NCBI RefSeq assembly: GCF_014284125.1
Contig: NZ_JACOFX010000001.1
Coordinates: forward strand, 186,001-250,000
Length of the DNA: 64,000 bases
Reading direction: 5' to 3'
Source of the DNA: Undibacterium umbellatum
GTDB taxonomy: Bacteria; Pseudomonadota; Gammaproteobacteria; Burkholderiales; Burkholderiaceae_D
Position 1 is the stretch's first letter. Each line of letters opens with the position of its first letter. The position numbers and the translations under genes were made by a program. Of this stretch, positions 9,115 to 17,307 are shown piece by piece. The notes under the pieces were generated by a model. The model did no database searches. It saw nothing but the letters and a program-made list of their open reading frames with translations, and was not told where the DNA came from.

Positions 9115-10065
9115 ATGGAAAATATAGGTAGCGTCGCTCTGGTTTTATTGGTGTTGGCCATGGTATTTGTCTTCAAAACCATCAATGTCGTTCCACAACA
9201 GCATGCATGGGTGGTGGAACGTCTGGGTAAATATCATGCCACGCTGGGACCAGGTTTAAATATCGTGGTGCCTTTTGTTGATCGCATCGCTTATAAGCAC
9301 ATATTGAAAGAAATCCCGCTGGATGTGCCGCCGCAAGTTTGTATCACCAGGGACAATACGCAGTTGCAAGTGGATGGCATACTGTATTTCCAGATTACCG
9401 ATGCCATGCGCGCCTCATATGGTTCCTCGAACTATATAGCAGCGATTACACAACTTGCGCAAACCACCTTGCGTTCAGTCATCGGCAAAATGGAATTGGA
9501 TAAAACCTTTGAAGAACGCGATCACATCAATACTACGATCGTTAATGCTATTGATGAATCTGCTGCCAACTGGGGTGTCAAGGTCTTGCGCTATGAGATC
9601 AAGGATTTGACGCCGCCAAAAGAAATTTTGCATGCGATGCAGGCCCAAATTACTGCTGAACGTGAAAAACGTGCGCTGATTGCCGCTTCTGAAGGCCGCA
9701 AGCAAGAGCAGATTAATATCGCCACTGGCGAGCGTGAAGCGTCGATTGCCAAATCTGAAGGTGAAAAGCAGGCATCGATCAATCGCGCTCAAGGCCAGGC
9801 TGCTGCCATTCTGTCGATCGCAGAGGCCAGCGCAGAAGCGATACGCAAGACTGCCGCAGCGATACAATCGCCAGGTGGTTCTGATGCGGCCAACTTGAAA
9901 GTGGCTGAACAATATGTAGCAGCGTTTGCCAATTTGGCCAAAACCAATAACTCGATTATTGTTCCTGCTAATCTGGGCGATATGAGTGGCTTGATTGCGA
10001 CAGCGATGCAAGTTGCCAAATCTCAGAAACCTGCTGTGATTGAATCACCACGCCGACCTGTTTAA
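9115..10065 (+). CDS. SPFH/band-7 (stomatin-like, QmcA type) membrane protein
   Basis: A 316-residue protein with an N-terminal membrane anchor (about 5-22), the SPFH/band-7 domain (about 25-190, including VPQQHAWVVERLGKY and KMELDKTFEERD), then an Ala/Glu/Lys-rich coiled-coil (about 190-265) with repeats such as EGRKQEQIN-ATGEREASI-KSEGEKQASI that drives oligomerisation, and a short C-terminal tail. Family members form large membrane-associated assemblies and often modulate FtsH-type proteases. Paired with the NfeD gene, the standard operon. A strong terminator follows. Confidence 0.92.
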   Translation: MENIGSVALVLLVLAMVFVFKTINVVPQQHAWVVERLGKYHATLGPGLNIVVPFVDRIAYKHILKEIPLDVPPQVCITRDNTQLQVDGILYFQITDAMRASYGSSNYIAAITQLAQTTLRSVIGKMELDKTFEERDHINTTIVNAIDESAANWGVKVLRYEIKDLTPPKEILHAMQAQITAEREKRALIAASEGRKQEQINIATGEREASIAKSEGEKQASINRAQGQAAAILSIAEASAEAIRKTAAAIQSPGGSDAANLKVAEQYVAAFANLAKTNNSIIVPANLGDMSGLIATAMQVAKSQKPAVIESPRRPV

Positions 10066-10114
10066 AGGATTGAGGAGCCTGACATGCTCTTCGACATCCA
10101 GAGGATATCAAAAA

Positions 10115-10144
10115 AACCGGCTGATCTCCATCAGCCGGTTTTTT
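10115..10144 (+). terminator. Rho-independent terminator after the NfeD/SPFH pair
   Basis: A 10-bp perfect stem AACCGGCTGA (10115-10124) with TCAGCCGGTT (10131-10140), loop TCTCCA, and six T residues from 10139. Confidence 0.92.
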
Positions 10145-10200
10145 AAATTTTTTTCGAAGAAATTTGTTTTTTTGCAGAGTGAAACAAGGATAGCGTAAGC

Positions 10201-10899
10201 ATGGAAGTGAATAATGTAATCGATAACTTTCAACTCTCCTTATCAAGAGTCGCTGATTCACAACGTGCTATTGCCATGCGTGCGTATATGAAAAATCAAT
10301 TTGAATTTCTGGGTATTTCAGCACCTGAAAGACGCAAAGCATGCGCAGCAGACATACAAGAGTTAAAAACGGCAGACCCTGCGCAATTGCTGGCTATTGC
10401 GCAGGCATTGTGGGCATGTAAAGAGCGTGAGTATCACTATGTGGCTATCGATATACTGGCTAAGCACTGGCGCAGTCTGAGACCAGACGATTCACCGTTG
10501 CTATTGTTGTTGGCGCAGCAGAAATCCTGGTGGGATACTGTTGATGGGCTGACAGGCGTAATTGGTGATTTATTGCGGAAAAATTTGACTGGAGGCAGGC
10601 AAATACAAATCAGCATGGACGCAGCGCTTGAACACCCTGATTTTTGGGTAAGGCGTATCGCGCTATTACATCAATTGGGTTGGCGCGAACTCACAGATGT
10701 GGACAGATTGTTTCATTACGCCCTGGCATTGGCAGATGAAAAAGAGTTTTTTATCCGTAAAGCCATAGGCTGGGCATTGCGTGATTATGCCTGGCATGAA
10801 CCTGCGGCCATACATGGTTTTCTACAAGCGAACCAGAGTAGATTTTCTGGATTGACCCTGCGCGAAGCTGCAAAAAATTTAAAGAAGCTAGGAGAATAG
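10201..10899 (+). CDS. DNA alkylation repair protein, AlkD-like
   Basis: A 232-residue all-helical HEAT-like repeat protein of the AlkD/DNA_alkylation family; studied members remove N3- and N7-alkylpurines without base flipping. Family features: YMKNQFEFLGISAPERR near the N terminus, CKEREYHYVAIDIL, the WWDTVDGL signature (about 108-115), DFWVRRIALLHQL, EFFIRKAIGWALRDYA and the terminal SGLTLREAAKNL. Length is normal. It stands alone between the SPFH terminator and the deacetylase-caspase gene. Substrate specificity cannot be inferred. Confidence 0.9.
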   Translation: MEVNNVIDNFQLSLSRVADSQRAIAMRAYMKNQFEFLGISAPERRKACAADIQELKTADPAQLLAIAQALWACKEREYHYVAIDILAKHWRSLRPDDSPLLLLLAQQKSWWDTVDGLTGVIGDLLRKNLTGGRQIQISMDAALEHPDFWVRRIALLHQLGWRELTDVDRLFHYALALADEKEFFIRKAIGWALRDYAWHEPAAIHGFLQANQSRFSGLTLREAAKNLKKLGE

Positions 10900-11020
10900 T
10901 TACAAAAAATCCGGCAATCCAAGTTGTTGGCGCGTATTTAAGTACCCATGTGGTGTGGCATTTGCAATATGATATCTGGTTGTTTGTAAATTGCTAAACT
11001 GCCAGCTTGCATTATTTCTG

Positions 11021-13690
11021 ATGAAACCTAAAAACCTTATCTTGTCTGCCATCGCCGTAGTCAGCGTGGCTGTCACTTCTTATTTCCTTGTACAAAAGTC
11101 TAACCAGACTCCAGAGAGCAAAGCGGTAGCTTCTCAGTCTGAGCAAAAGGATACATTTGATCCTGCCAAATTGCCAGAAGACTTGAATGGCTTGCTGGTA
11201 GCCTATCGCAAAATTATCATCTTGCTTGCCGATGAGAAAAAGCTCAATGCCAAAGAACGCAATGAAGCTAACCGGGTAGGTCAGGCTTTATTCCATGAAA
11301 ATCTGGTCAGACTCAATGACCTGGATACTTTTTTCAGTAAATTGAAATCATTCAGCAATGCAAAACGAGAATCCAGCTTTGATACTATCCTGACCTATAT
11401 TGAATCAGGTGAAGATTTATATGATGCAGATCGTCTCGCATTCCGCGAAGTTTTGCTCAAGATGCAAAAACTGATAGCGACAGAACAGACCCTGCCAGCT
11501 ATTAAGCTACACAAACGCGTTACCGATGACTTGAATGCACTCAGTGAAATCGAAAAAGAATACGACAAAGAACTCAAAGAAATTTTCTCTCGTTTTGAGT
11601 CGCGTTCCATAGAACTGAAGCGCGAGCGCTGGGATGACTACATCGCCAAGCTGCGCAAGCTGCATAACCGCGAACAAATCCTCAAGGATTACGGTTTCAT
11701 CCTGCCTTATCCGGAAAAACCGGAAGCAGCCGATGAAAAGGATAGAGAAATTTTCGGCCAGGGCCTGCCTGCCAAGACAGTGGTGCTGACCTTTGACGAT
11801 GGTCCACATGCTACTTACACCGATGAAATCGCGGCGATACTCAAGCAATACAATGTGCCAGGCGTGTTCTTTCAGGTTGGCAAGAACGTCGGCAGCATTG
11901 ATGCGCAGGGCAAGGAATCGCTGAATAAAAATGCAGCAACCAGCAAGAAGCTGTTGAGCGCTGGTCATGTGTTGGCCAACCATAGCTTTAGTCATGCTTT
12001 ACTGTCCAAGCAAAGCGGCAATAATCTGAATGCCGAAATCGAACAGACAGATAAATTGCTGAAGGCCATAGACCCGGCACGATCATCTTTGTTCCGCTTC
12101 CCTTACGGCGCGAAAAACAAAGAAGGCATGCAAATCCTGCAAAAGCTGGGCTTGCGTTCAGTGATGTGGAATATTGATTCCCTCGATTGGGCTGACCCTG
12201 TACCTAATTCGATTGCAGGACGTGTACTTGGCACTTTGGAGAAAGAGCAGCGCGGTATTATTCTTTTCCACGATATCCATGAACGTACGGTTAAGGCCTT
12301 GCCGCTGGTACTCGATAAACTGATTGCTGATGGCTATAGCTTTGCATCATGGGATGGGACGGACTTCAAAATTGCCAAGGGTGGCAAGCCTACGCCAGAA
12401 AAAGTCAGTATCAGTACCGACTATCAAAATAGCTGGGCTATCGTCATTGGTATCAACGACTATGCAAAGTGGCCCAAGTTGCAATATGCAGTGCAAGATG
12501 CCAATGCTATCCGCGACACCCTGATCAATCGTATGGGCTTTGCCGGCGACAAAGTATTGACGCTGACCAATGCAGACGCGACCCGCAATAATATCCTTGC
12601 CTTGTTCCATGAAAAACTGGGACATGGGCAATTGAAAAAAGATGACAGGGTCTTCGTCTTTTTTGCTGGTCACGGAGCAACCAGGAAGCTGAGTTCTGGA
12701 CGCAACCTGGGTTACATCATTCCCGTTGATTCTGACCCTGAGCAATTGTCGGTCGATGCCATCCCCATGACAGATTTGCAGAACATCGCCGAAAGCCTCA
12801 ATGCCAAACATATACTGTTTGTTATGGATGCCTGTTATAGCGGGCTGGGGCTGACGCGCGGTGGTGGCACCAGCGCATTCTTGCGTGAAAATGGCAAGCG
12901 TTTGGGTCGCCAAATGCTGACTGCAGGTGGTGCTGATCAACTGGTTGCTGACGGTGGACCTAATGGCCACTCTGTCTTCACCTGGACTTTGCTGCAGGCC
13001 CTGAGTGGCAAGGCCGACATGAATGGCGATGGTATGATTACCGCGACAGAGTTGGCAGCCTATATTGCGCCCGCCGTATCCAGTGTGTCGCAGCAAACGC
13101 CTGCATTTGGCAGCTTGCCAGGTTCTGAAGGTGGAGAATTTGTTTTTGAAACAAGAGGAGAGGGAGAGTTCCTCAATGCAAAAACCAATCAGTTATCTGC
13201 TGATGCCATTGCTCTCAACAACAAATTGGATGGCGCAGCCAAAGCAGGTGCAGATGCACCGATAGTCATCAAAAACCTGACTGGTGGCGAACAGAAAATC
13301 GCCGCACCTAAAATGGTGGATGGCTCATCAAGACAGCTGGCACAAAGAGCCAATGACCATGGGCTGCAATTGTATAAAGAGAAGCAATATGCACAGGCAG
13401 AAGCCGCATTTACAGAGGCTCTGAAGTACAGGCCTGACTTTGGTCTGGCGGCAAACAACCTGGGATTTGTTTACTTCAAACAGCAAAAATATGCAGAAGC
13501 AGCACGCTGGTTTGAGAATACTTTGCAGATTGATCCTTCTCGTTCAATCGCCTATTTAAATCTGGGTGATGCCAGGGCGCTTTTGAATGACAATGAAAAA
13601 GCAAAAAAAGCTTATGCCAGCTTTCTGGAGTTATCGCCGAATAGTCCAAATGCCAGTTATGTCAAAGAAGCGCTTAAAAAATTGAACTGA
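11021..13690 (+). CDS. Polysaccharide deacetylase-caspase (C14)-TPR fusion protein
   Basis: An 889-residue protein from ATG 11021 (an upstream start at 10991 would add ten residues before the signal sequence). Visible parts: a signal peptide/anchor (LILSAIAVVSVAVTSYFLV); a charged, helical, coiled-coil-like region (about 35-235); a NodB-type deacetylase (about 250-445) with TFDDGPH (Asp259/Asp260), NHSFSH (His321, His325), RFPYG (Arg359) and LFHD (His417); a caspase-like C14 domain (about 471-715) with the dyad His551 (FFAGHGA) and Cys605 (MDACYSG); and a TPR tail (about 775-889). An EF-hand-like loop, D-x-N-x-D-G-x-I-x-x-x-E at 666-677, sits in the caspase domain. The signal predicts an exported or membrane-anchored protein. 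All catalytic residues are present, so both enzymes could be active. The biological role is unknown. Confidence 0.88.
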   Translation: MKPKNLILSAIAVVSVAVTSYFLVQKSNQTPESKAVASQSEQKDTFDPAKLPEDLNGLLVAYRKIIILLADEKKLNAKERNEANRVGQALFHENLVRLNDLDTFFSKLKSFSNAKRESSFDTILTYIESGEDLYDADRLAFREVLLKMQKLIATEQTLPAIKLHKRVTDDLNALSEIEKEYDKELKEIFSRFESRSIELKRERWDDYIAKLRKLHNREQILKDYGFILPYPEKPEAADEKDREIFGQGLPAKTVVLTFDDGPHATYTDEIAAILKQYNVPGVFFQVGKNVGSIDAQGKESLNKNAATSKKLLSAGHVLANHSFSHALLSKQSGNNLNAEIEQTDKLLKAIDPARSSLFRFPYGAKNKEGMQILQKLGLRSVMWNIDSLDWADPVPNSIAGRVLGTLEKEQRGIILFHDIHERTVKALPLVLDKLIADGYSFASWDGTDFKIAKGGKPTPEKVSISTDYQNSWAIVIGINDYAKWPKLQYAVQDANAIRDTLINRMGFAGDKVLTLTNADATRNNILALFHEKLGHGQLKKDDRVFVFFAGHGATRKLSSGRNLGYIIPVDSDPEQLSVDAIPMTDLQNIAESLNAKHILFVMDACYSGLGLTRGGGTSAFLRENGKRLGRQMLTAGGADQLVADGGPNGHSVFTWTLLQALSGKADMNGDGMITATELAAYIAPAVSSVSQQTPAFGSLPGSEGGEFVFETRGEGEFLNAKTNQLSADAIALNNKLDGAAKAGADAPIVIKNLTGGEQKIAAPKMVDGSSRQLAQRANDHGLQLYKEKQYAQAEAAFTEALKYRPDFGLAANNLGFVYFKQQKYAEAARWFENTLQIDPSRSIAYLNLGDARALLNDNEKAKKAYASFLELSPNSPNASYVKEALKKLN

Positions 13691-13733
13691 GGTCTATTCA
13701 TAGAAGTAATTAAATTTTGGGCAAAGAATAAAT

Positions 13734-14204
13734 ATGAATGGTGTAAGTTTGAAGGCTATGCGCAGCTTGCTGCGTTTCAGCCATAATGAAGCGGCAGAAC
13801 TGATTGGTGGCGTTCCGGTGCGAACCTGGAGTAGCTGGGAAGCAGGCACGCAAAAGATACCACAAGATGTGATATCCATGATTAATTACCTCATGGTGTG
13901 TCGCAAGAAGGCTATTACAGATACGCAGGCAGCGATAAAAACCTATTACTTGCAAATGCCGCCAGGCACCAGCAAAAAACCGGTTGCACTGGTCTGGTAT
14001 GACAGTTTTGAAGACTGGTGCACCTTGCCCTACCGTGAATCGATCATGTGGAGGCCACAGCAATCTGTAGTGGCCCATCTGATCTCGGTAGAGAATTGTA
14101 GCGTTGTACAGTTTGAGGCTGAAGCCTATGAAAAATGGCTGGGCCGACGTCCAGATAGTGATTCCATGCGCAATCAGTGGGCGGATGAACAGTCACTGGC
14201 CTGA
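13734..14204 (+). CDS. YdiL/Aca2-type helix-turn-helix protein
   Basis: A 156-residue protein. Residues about 5-50 form an XRE-like helix-turn-helix (LKAMRSLLRFSHNEAAELIG, then VRTWSSWEAGTQKIP), as in the Aca2/YdiL-like family (DUF1870). The rest resembles the second domain of that family (ALVWYDSFEDWCTLP, then a FEAEAYEKWLGRRPDS tail). Aca2 represses anti-CRISPR operons in phages, while YdiL is an uncharacterised chromosomal relative. No phage genes surround this copy, so a chromosomal regulator is more likely. The stop is 49 nt from the convergent oxidoreductase. Family assignment is from memory of motifs. Confidence 0.6.
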   Translation: MNGVSLKAMRSLLRFSHNEAAELIGGVPVRTWSSWEAGTQKIPQDVISMINYLMVCRKKAITDTQAAIKTYYLQMPPGTSKKPVALVWYDSFEDWCTLPYRESIMWRPQQSVVAHLISVENCSVVQFEAEAYEKWLGRRPDSDSMRNQWADEQSLA

Positions 14205-14253
14205 TGAGTTCTGGCAAAGCTGCATTACGCAGTTTTCCCAAGCTACTTATGTA

Positions 14254-15369
14254 TTATCTTTGCCCTATGCGGGTGTCACCAAACAGGTTTTTCTGATCAC
14301 GCGGTTGAGAGCGCCAGTACTGCTTTGGTGCATCTACTGTCGCACCCAATTGCGCGGCTGCATGCCAGGGCCAATGCGGGTCGTACAAAATGCCACGAGC
14401 GATGGCGATGGCATCAGCTTTGCCAGTTGTAATAATTTCTTCTGCCTGATGGGCATCCGTGATCAGGCCAACGGCAATGACAGGTATGCTGCAATGCTGT
14501 TTGATTTCTTCCGCCAGATGAACCTGATAACCTGGTCCCAGTGGGATTTTCTGATCAGGTGAAACTCCACCGCTGGAAACGTGGATAAAGTCACATCCGC
14601 GCTTCTGCAATTCTTGGACAAAGAGTTTGCTTTGCGAGATATCCAGACCACCTTCCACCCAGTCTGTTGCGGACAAACGCAGGCCAACTGCCATGCTATC
14701 TTTCGGAACCGCTGCCCGCACAGCATCAAATACTTCCAGGGGAAACCGTAAGCGGTTTTCCACTGAACCACCATATTGATCTGTGCGCTGATTGGAAATG
14801 GGGGATAAAAATTGATGCAGCAAATAACCATGTGCTGCATGTATCTCAACTGCATTGATACCCAAACGGTGTGCTCGCAAAGCGGCATCAACAAAGGCCT
14901 GTTTCACGCGTTGCAGACCGGCTTCATCCAATGCCAATGGTGCGCGCTCAGCTTGCGCATGCGGCACGGCAGAGGGCGCAACCATTTGCCAGCCACCGTC
15001 TTCCAGTGCAATCAATTGACCACCAAGCCAGGGAGCCTGGCTGGACGCTTTACGTCCAGCATGACCCAATTGTATCGCAATAGGCATGGCAGAATGCCGA
15101 CGTATCGATGCCAATACTTTAGCCAGCGCAGTTTCAGTCTCATCTGACCACAAACCCAGGTCACCGGGAGAAATGCGGCCTATCGCTTCTACAGCGGTAG
15201 CTTCAAGTATCAATAAACCGGCACCTGACAAGGCAAGCCCACCCAGATGAATAAGATGCCAGTCAGTCGCCTTGCCATCGTCGGCAGAGTACTGACACAT
15301 GGGGGCAATGATGATGCGATTTTTTAAGCTTAGCGAACCAAGCTTGATAGGTGAGAAGAGCGCGCTCAT
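14254..15369 (-). CDS. NADH:flavin oxidoreductase, old yellow enzyme (YqjM/NamA class)
   Basis: A 371-residue FMN-dependent TIM-barrel ene-reductase. Family motifs: RIIIAPMCQYSADDG with the Cys typical of the thermophilic-like/YqjM class, QLGHAGRK, the His-x-x-His pair in EIHAAHGYLLHQFLSP, NRTD-type SNQRTDQYGGSVENR, and the phosphate-binding IAIARGILYDP. Such enzymes reduce activated C=C bonds or nitro compounds with NAD(P)H; the natural substrate is unknown. It is preceded by a 10-bp-arm inverted repeat, 19 nt upstream of the start. Confidence 0.93.
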   Translation of the reverse strand: MSALFSPIKLGSLSLKNRIIIAPMCQYSADDGKATDWHLIHLGGLALSGAGLLILEATAVEAIGRISPGDLGLWSDETETALAKVLASIRRHSAMPIAIQLGHAGRKASSQAPWLGGQLIALEDGGWQMVAPSAVPHAQAERAPLALDEAGLQRVKQAFVDAALRAHRLGINAVEIHAAHGYLLHQFLSPISNQRTDQYGGSVENRLRFPLEVFDAVRAAVPKDSMAVGLRLSATDWVEGGLDISQSKLFVQELQKRGCDFIHVSSGGVSPDQKIPLGPGYQVHLAEEIKQHCSIPVIAVGLITDAHQAEEIITTGKADAIAIARGILYDPHWPWHAAAQLGATVDAPKQYWRSQPRDQKNLFGDTRIGQR

Positions 15370-15387
15370 ATCTTGGAGAAATGTCTG

Positions 15388-15416
15388 AATGAAGAAAGTA
15401 TTCTGATTTCTTCATT
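15388..15416. repeat. Inverted repeat upstream of the old yellow enzyme gene
   Basis: Perfect 10-bp arms AATGAAGAAA (15388-15397) and TTTCTTCATT (15407-15416) around a 9-nt centre, 19 nt before the minus-strand ATG at 15369. It lacks a T-tract on either strand. An operator for a repressor, or a weak terminator of the preceding gene, are both possible. Confidence 0.4.
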
Positions 15417-15457
15417 ATGCCTGCGCTTTTCTTTTGCTGCAGGGAGCGACCAATTCT

Positions 15458-15682
15458 TCAGCTTGCTTCCAGAGCTTCAACTATTGCCTTGATTTTGACT
15501 GCTTTTTCAAAGTGATCAAACTTGTTATCCATGATCCACCACGTGGCAGCTTCCATCAGTAATTGCGGGTCATCGTTTTTGTTGGCAAAGAAGGCGTAAA
15601 AGGATAGACCAACATTGCTGCCTTTTTGTTCTATTTTGTTATTGCATACTTCGATGATCTTTTTTCTCAGAGTGCTTCTCAT
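15458..15682 (-). CDS. Small conserved hypothetical protein (possibly DUF6500)
   Basis: A 74-residue, probably cytoplasmic helical protein (LRKKIIEVCNNKIEQKG, LSFYAFFANKNDDPQLLMEA, FDHFEKAVKIKAIVEAL). It resembles what I remember of the DUF6500 family; no function is known to me. Its ATG overlaps the stop of the Nudix gene by one base (TAATG), implying translational coupling and a shared transcript. Confidence 0.65.
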   Translation of the reverse strand: MRSTLRKKIIEVCNNKIEQKGSNVGLSFYAFFANKNDDPQLLMEAATWWIMDNKFDHFEKAVKIKAIVEALEAS

Positions 15683-16233
15683 TATTTATTCGTATTCCAG
15701 GTTAATGCGTGCAAGCCTCGGTAAAACGAGGCTATGTGCAGTGCTTGTGAAAACTCGTAGGTTTCTATTTTTTGCTGTATTTCGGGAATTGCCAGAAAGT
15801 CGAATTCTATATCTTCAGATACATCCAGCTGCTGCTCACCCTTTAAATCAAGCCCGGTAGCAAAAAACAAATGAATGGTATTTGTTTGACGGGCGGGGTT
15901 GGCATACATGGTTCCCAAAGTTTGCCAGTGTGTAGCGGTGTAGCCTGTTTCTTCCAATAATTCTCTTTGTGCAGCTAGGATAGGTGTCTCACCTTCATCA
16001 ATGACACCACCAGGTAATTCAAGGCAAATCTTTTTTACGCCATAGCGAAACTGCTTTACCGTCAATATACGGCCATCATCTGCCTGGGCAAACACATGCA
16101 CCCAGTCTGCTTCATGGAGTACATAATAGGGTGCTATTGTTTGTCCATTGGGAAGTTGGCAGGTATCCGCGGTCAATGTTAACCAGTCATCGCTGATTAG
16201 TATCTTTGAGCTTAAGTTTTCCCAAGGTTTCAT
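15682..16233 (-). CDS. Nudix hydrolase, ADP-ribose pyrophosphatase-like
   Basis: A 183-residue protein when read from the ATG at 16233 (MKPWENLSSKIL); an in-frame ATG at 16284 would add 17 residues without family resemblance. The Nudix box G-x5-E-x7-REUxEExGU is complete: VIDEGE, then QRELLEETGY. The Gly-Pro-x-Pro-like Y-A-N-P region after the box and the overall shape fit the ADP-sugar pyrophosphatase subgroup (NudF-like), which splits ADP-ribose to AMP and ribose 5-phosphate; the substrate is inference. Coupled to the downstream small gene through TAATG. Confidence 0.85.
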   Translation of the reverse strand: MKPWENLSSKILISDDWLTLTADTCQLPNGQTIAPYYVLHEADWVHVFAQADDGRILTVKQFRYGVKKICLELPGGVIDEGETPILAAQRELLEETGYTATHWQTLGTMYANPARQTNTIHLFFATGLDLKGEQQLDVSEDIEFDFLAIPEIQQKIETYEFSQALHIASFYRGLHALTWNTNK

Positions 16234-16391
16234 AATAAGGTCCAGACTTGCGAAGGAAAAAATCAATCCATCATATCTTCTCATGAAATTATCTAATTCA
16301 TATTATTTAATGCCATGTGATCTGATAAGCTGATTTTCAAGGGCCATGAGCTTATATATTAATTGCTATTGAGTTTGACTTCGTCGCGCCC

Positions 16392-16425
16392 ATTTGCATC
16401 TGATCAACGAATGTCAGATGCAAAT
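16392..16425. repeat. 12-bp-arm inverted repeat upstream of mtfA
   Basis: Perfect arms ATTTGCATCTGA (16392-16403) and TCAGATGCAAAT (16414-16425) with a 10-nt centre, 30 nt before mtfA and in the divergent gap to the Nudix gene. No T-run follows on either strand, so an operator or mRNA hairpin is more likely than a terminator. Confidence 0.5.
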
Positions 16426-16455
16426 CACATTCGCAATCCTGATTAGGTTGTCGAC

Positions 16456-17262
16456 ATGGAATGGTTAATTCTTATTATTGTTTTACTGGTACTTGGCATC
16501 CTTGTCTTGCCCAGGCTGCGCTTGCGTCATGTGTTATCCCAGGCTTTTCCTTTGAATTACTCAAAAATTTTACGCAAAAACCTGCCGGGCTATACACGCA
16601 TGCCGACTGATCTGCAAATGCAGTTGAAAAAACGTATACGCCAGTTTCTCTATCAAAAAACTTTTGTTGGTTGTGGTGGTTTGGTCATCACTGATGAAAT
16701 CAGGGTAACGATAGCGGGCAAAGCTTGCTTGCTGCTGTTGAACCGTGAATCGGATGTATATCCGCAGCTTACGCATGTGCTGGTATATCCATCAGCGTTT
16801 GTGGCCCCTAGAACCCAGATGAATGCTGATGGCATCGTTACGCATACCAATCAGGGGCTCAGTGGCGAATCATGGAGTGATGGTCGTGTCATTTTGGCCT
16901 GGGATCAGGTGGCGCATAATTCCGACAATGAGGCACGGGGGCAGGATGTGGTTATCCATGAATTTGCTCACCAGCTTGATAGTGAAACTGGAACTACCAA
17001 TGGCGCGCCAGCCTTGAAGTCAGCAGCAGCTTATAAGGCATGGTCTGCGTTGATGGAAAGAGAGTATGCCCAATTACATCAGGCAATAGCCAACGATATT
17101 CCTACCATCATTGATCCTTATGGTGCGACCAATCCGGCAGAATTTTTTGCTGTGGTGACTGAATCCTTCTTCAAGAAAAGCCGTGATCTTGCTCAGTACC
17201 ACCCCGCCTTATACGAGCAGTTGCGGGCGTATTACCAAGTTGATCCATGTGACTGGGTTTAA
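16456..17262 (+). CDS. mtfA: Zinc-dependent peptidase MtfA (Mlc titration factor family)
   Basis: A 268-residue protein with one N-terminal membrane segment (about 2-19) and a gluzincin-type domain. The zinc motif is HEFAHQLD (His168, Glu169, His172), with a downstream NPAEFFAVVTESFF segment carrying the third ligand Glu. In E. coli MtfA binds the glucose repressor Mlc and is an aminopeptidase related to the anthrax lethal factor fold. No Mlc homologue is in this window, so the link to sugar control is not shown here. A bidirectional terminator follows. Confidence 0.92.
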   Translation: MEWLILIIVLLVLGILVLPRLRLRHVLSQAFPLNYSKILRKNLPGYTRMPTDLQMQLKKRIRQFLYQKTFVGCGGLVITDEIRVTIAGKACLLLLNRESDVYPQLTHVLVYPSAFVAPRTQMNADGIVTHTNQGLSGESWSDGRVILAWDQVAHNSDNEARGQDVVIHEFAHQLDSETGTTNGAPALKSAAAYKAWSALMEREYAQLHQAIANDIPTIIDPYGATNPAEFFAVVTESFFKKSRDLAQYHPALYEQLRAYYQVDPCDWV

Positions 17263-17280
17263 TCCTTGGATCAAGAAAAC

Positions 17281-17304
17281 AAGGGGCGCTACATGCGCCC
17301 CTTT
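17281..17304. terminator. Bidirectional terminator between mtfA and the ABC-F gene
   Basis: A 9-bp perfect stem AAGGGGCGC (17281-17289) with GCGCCCCTT (17295-17303), loop TACAT, located between two convergent genes. T residues follow on the plus strand and A residues precede it, so it can serve both. Confidence 0.8.
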
Positions 17305-17307
17305 GCT

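Noticed and set aside
13734-14204. Anti-CRISPR or prophage locus suggested by the Aca2-like protein
   Set aside because: No integrase, capsid, tail, small acr-like operon or attachment-site duplication is visible around it.
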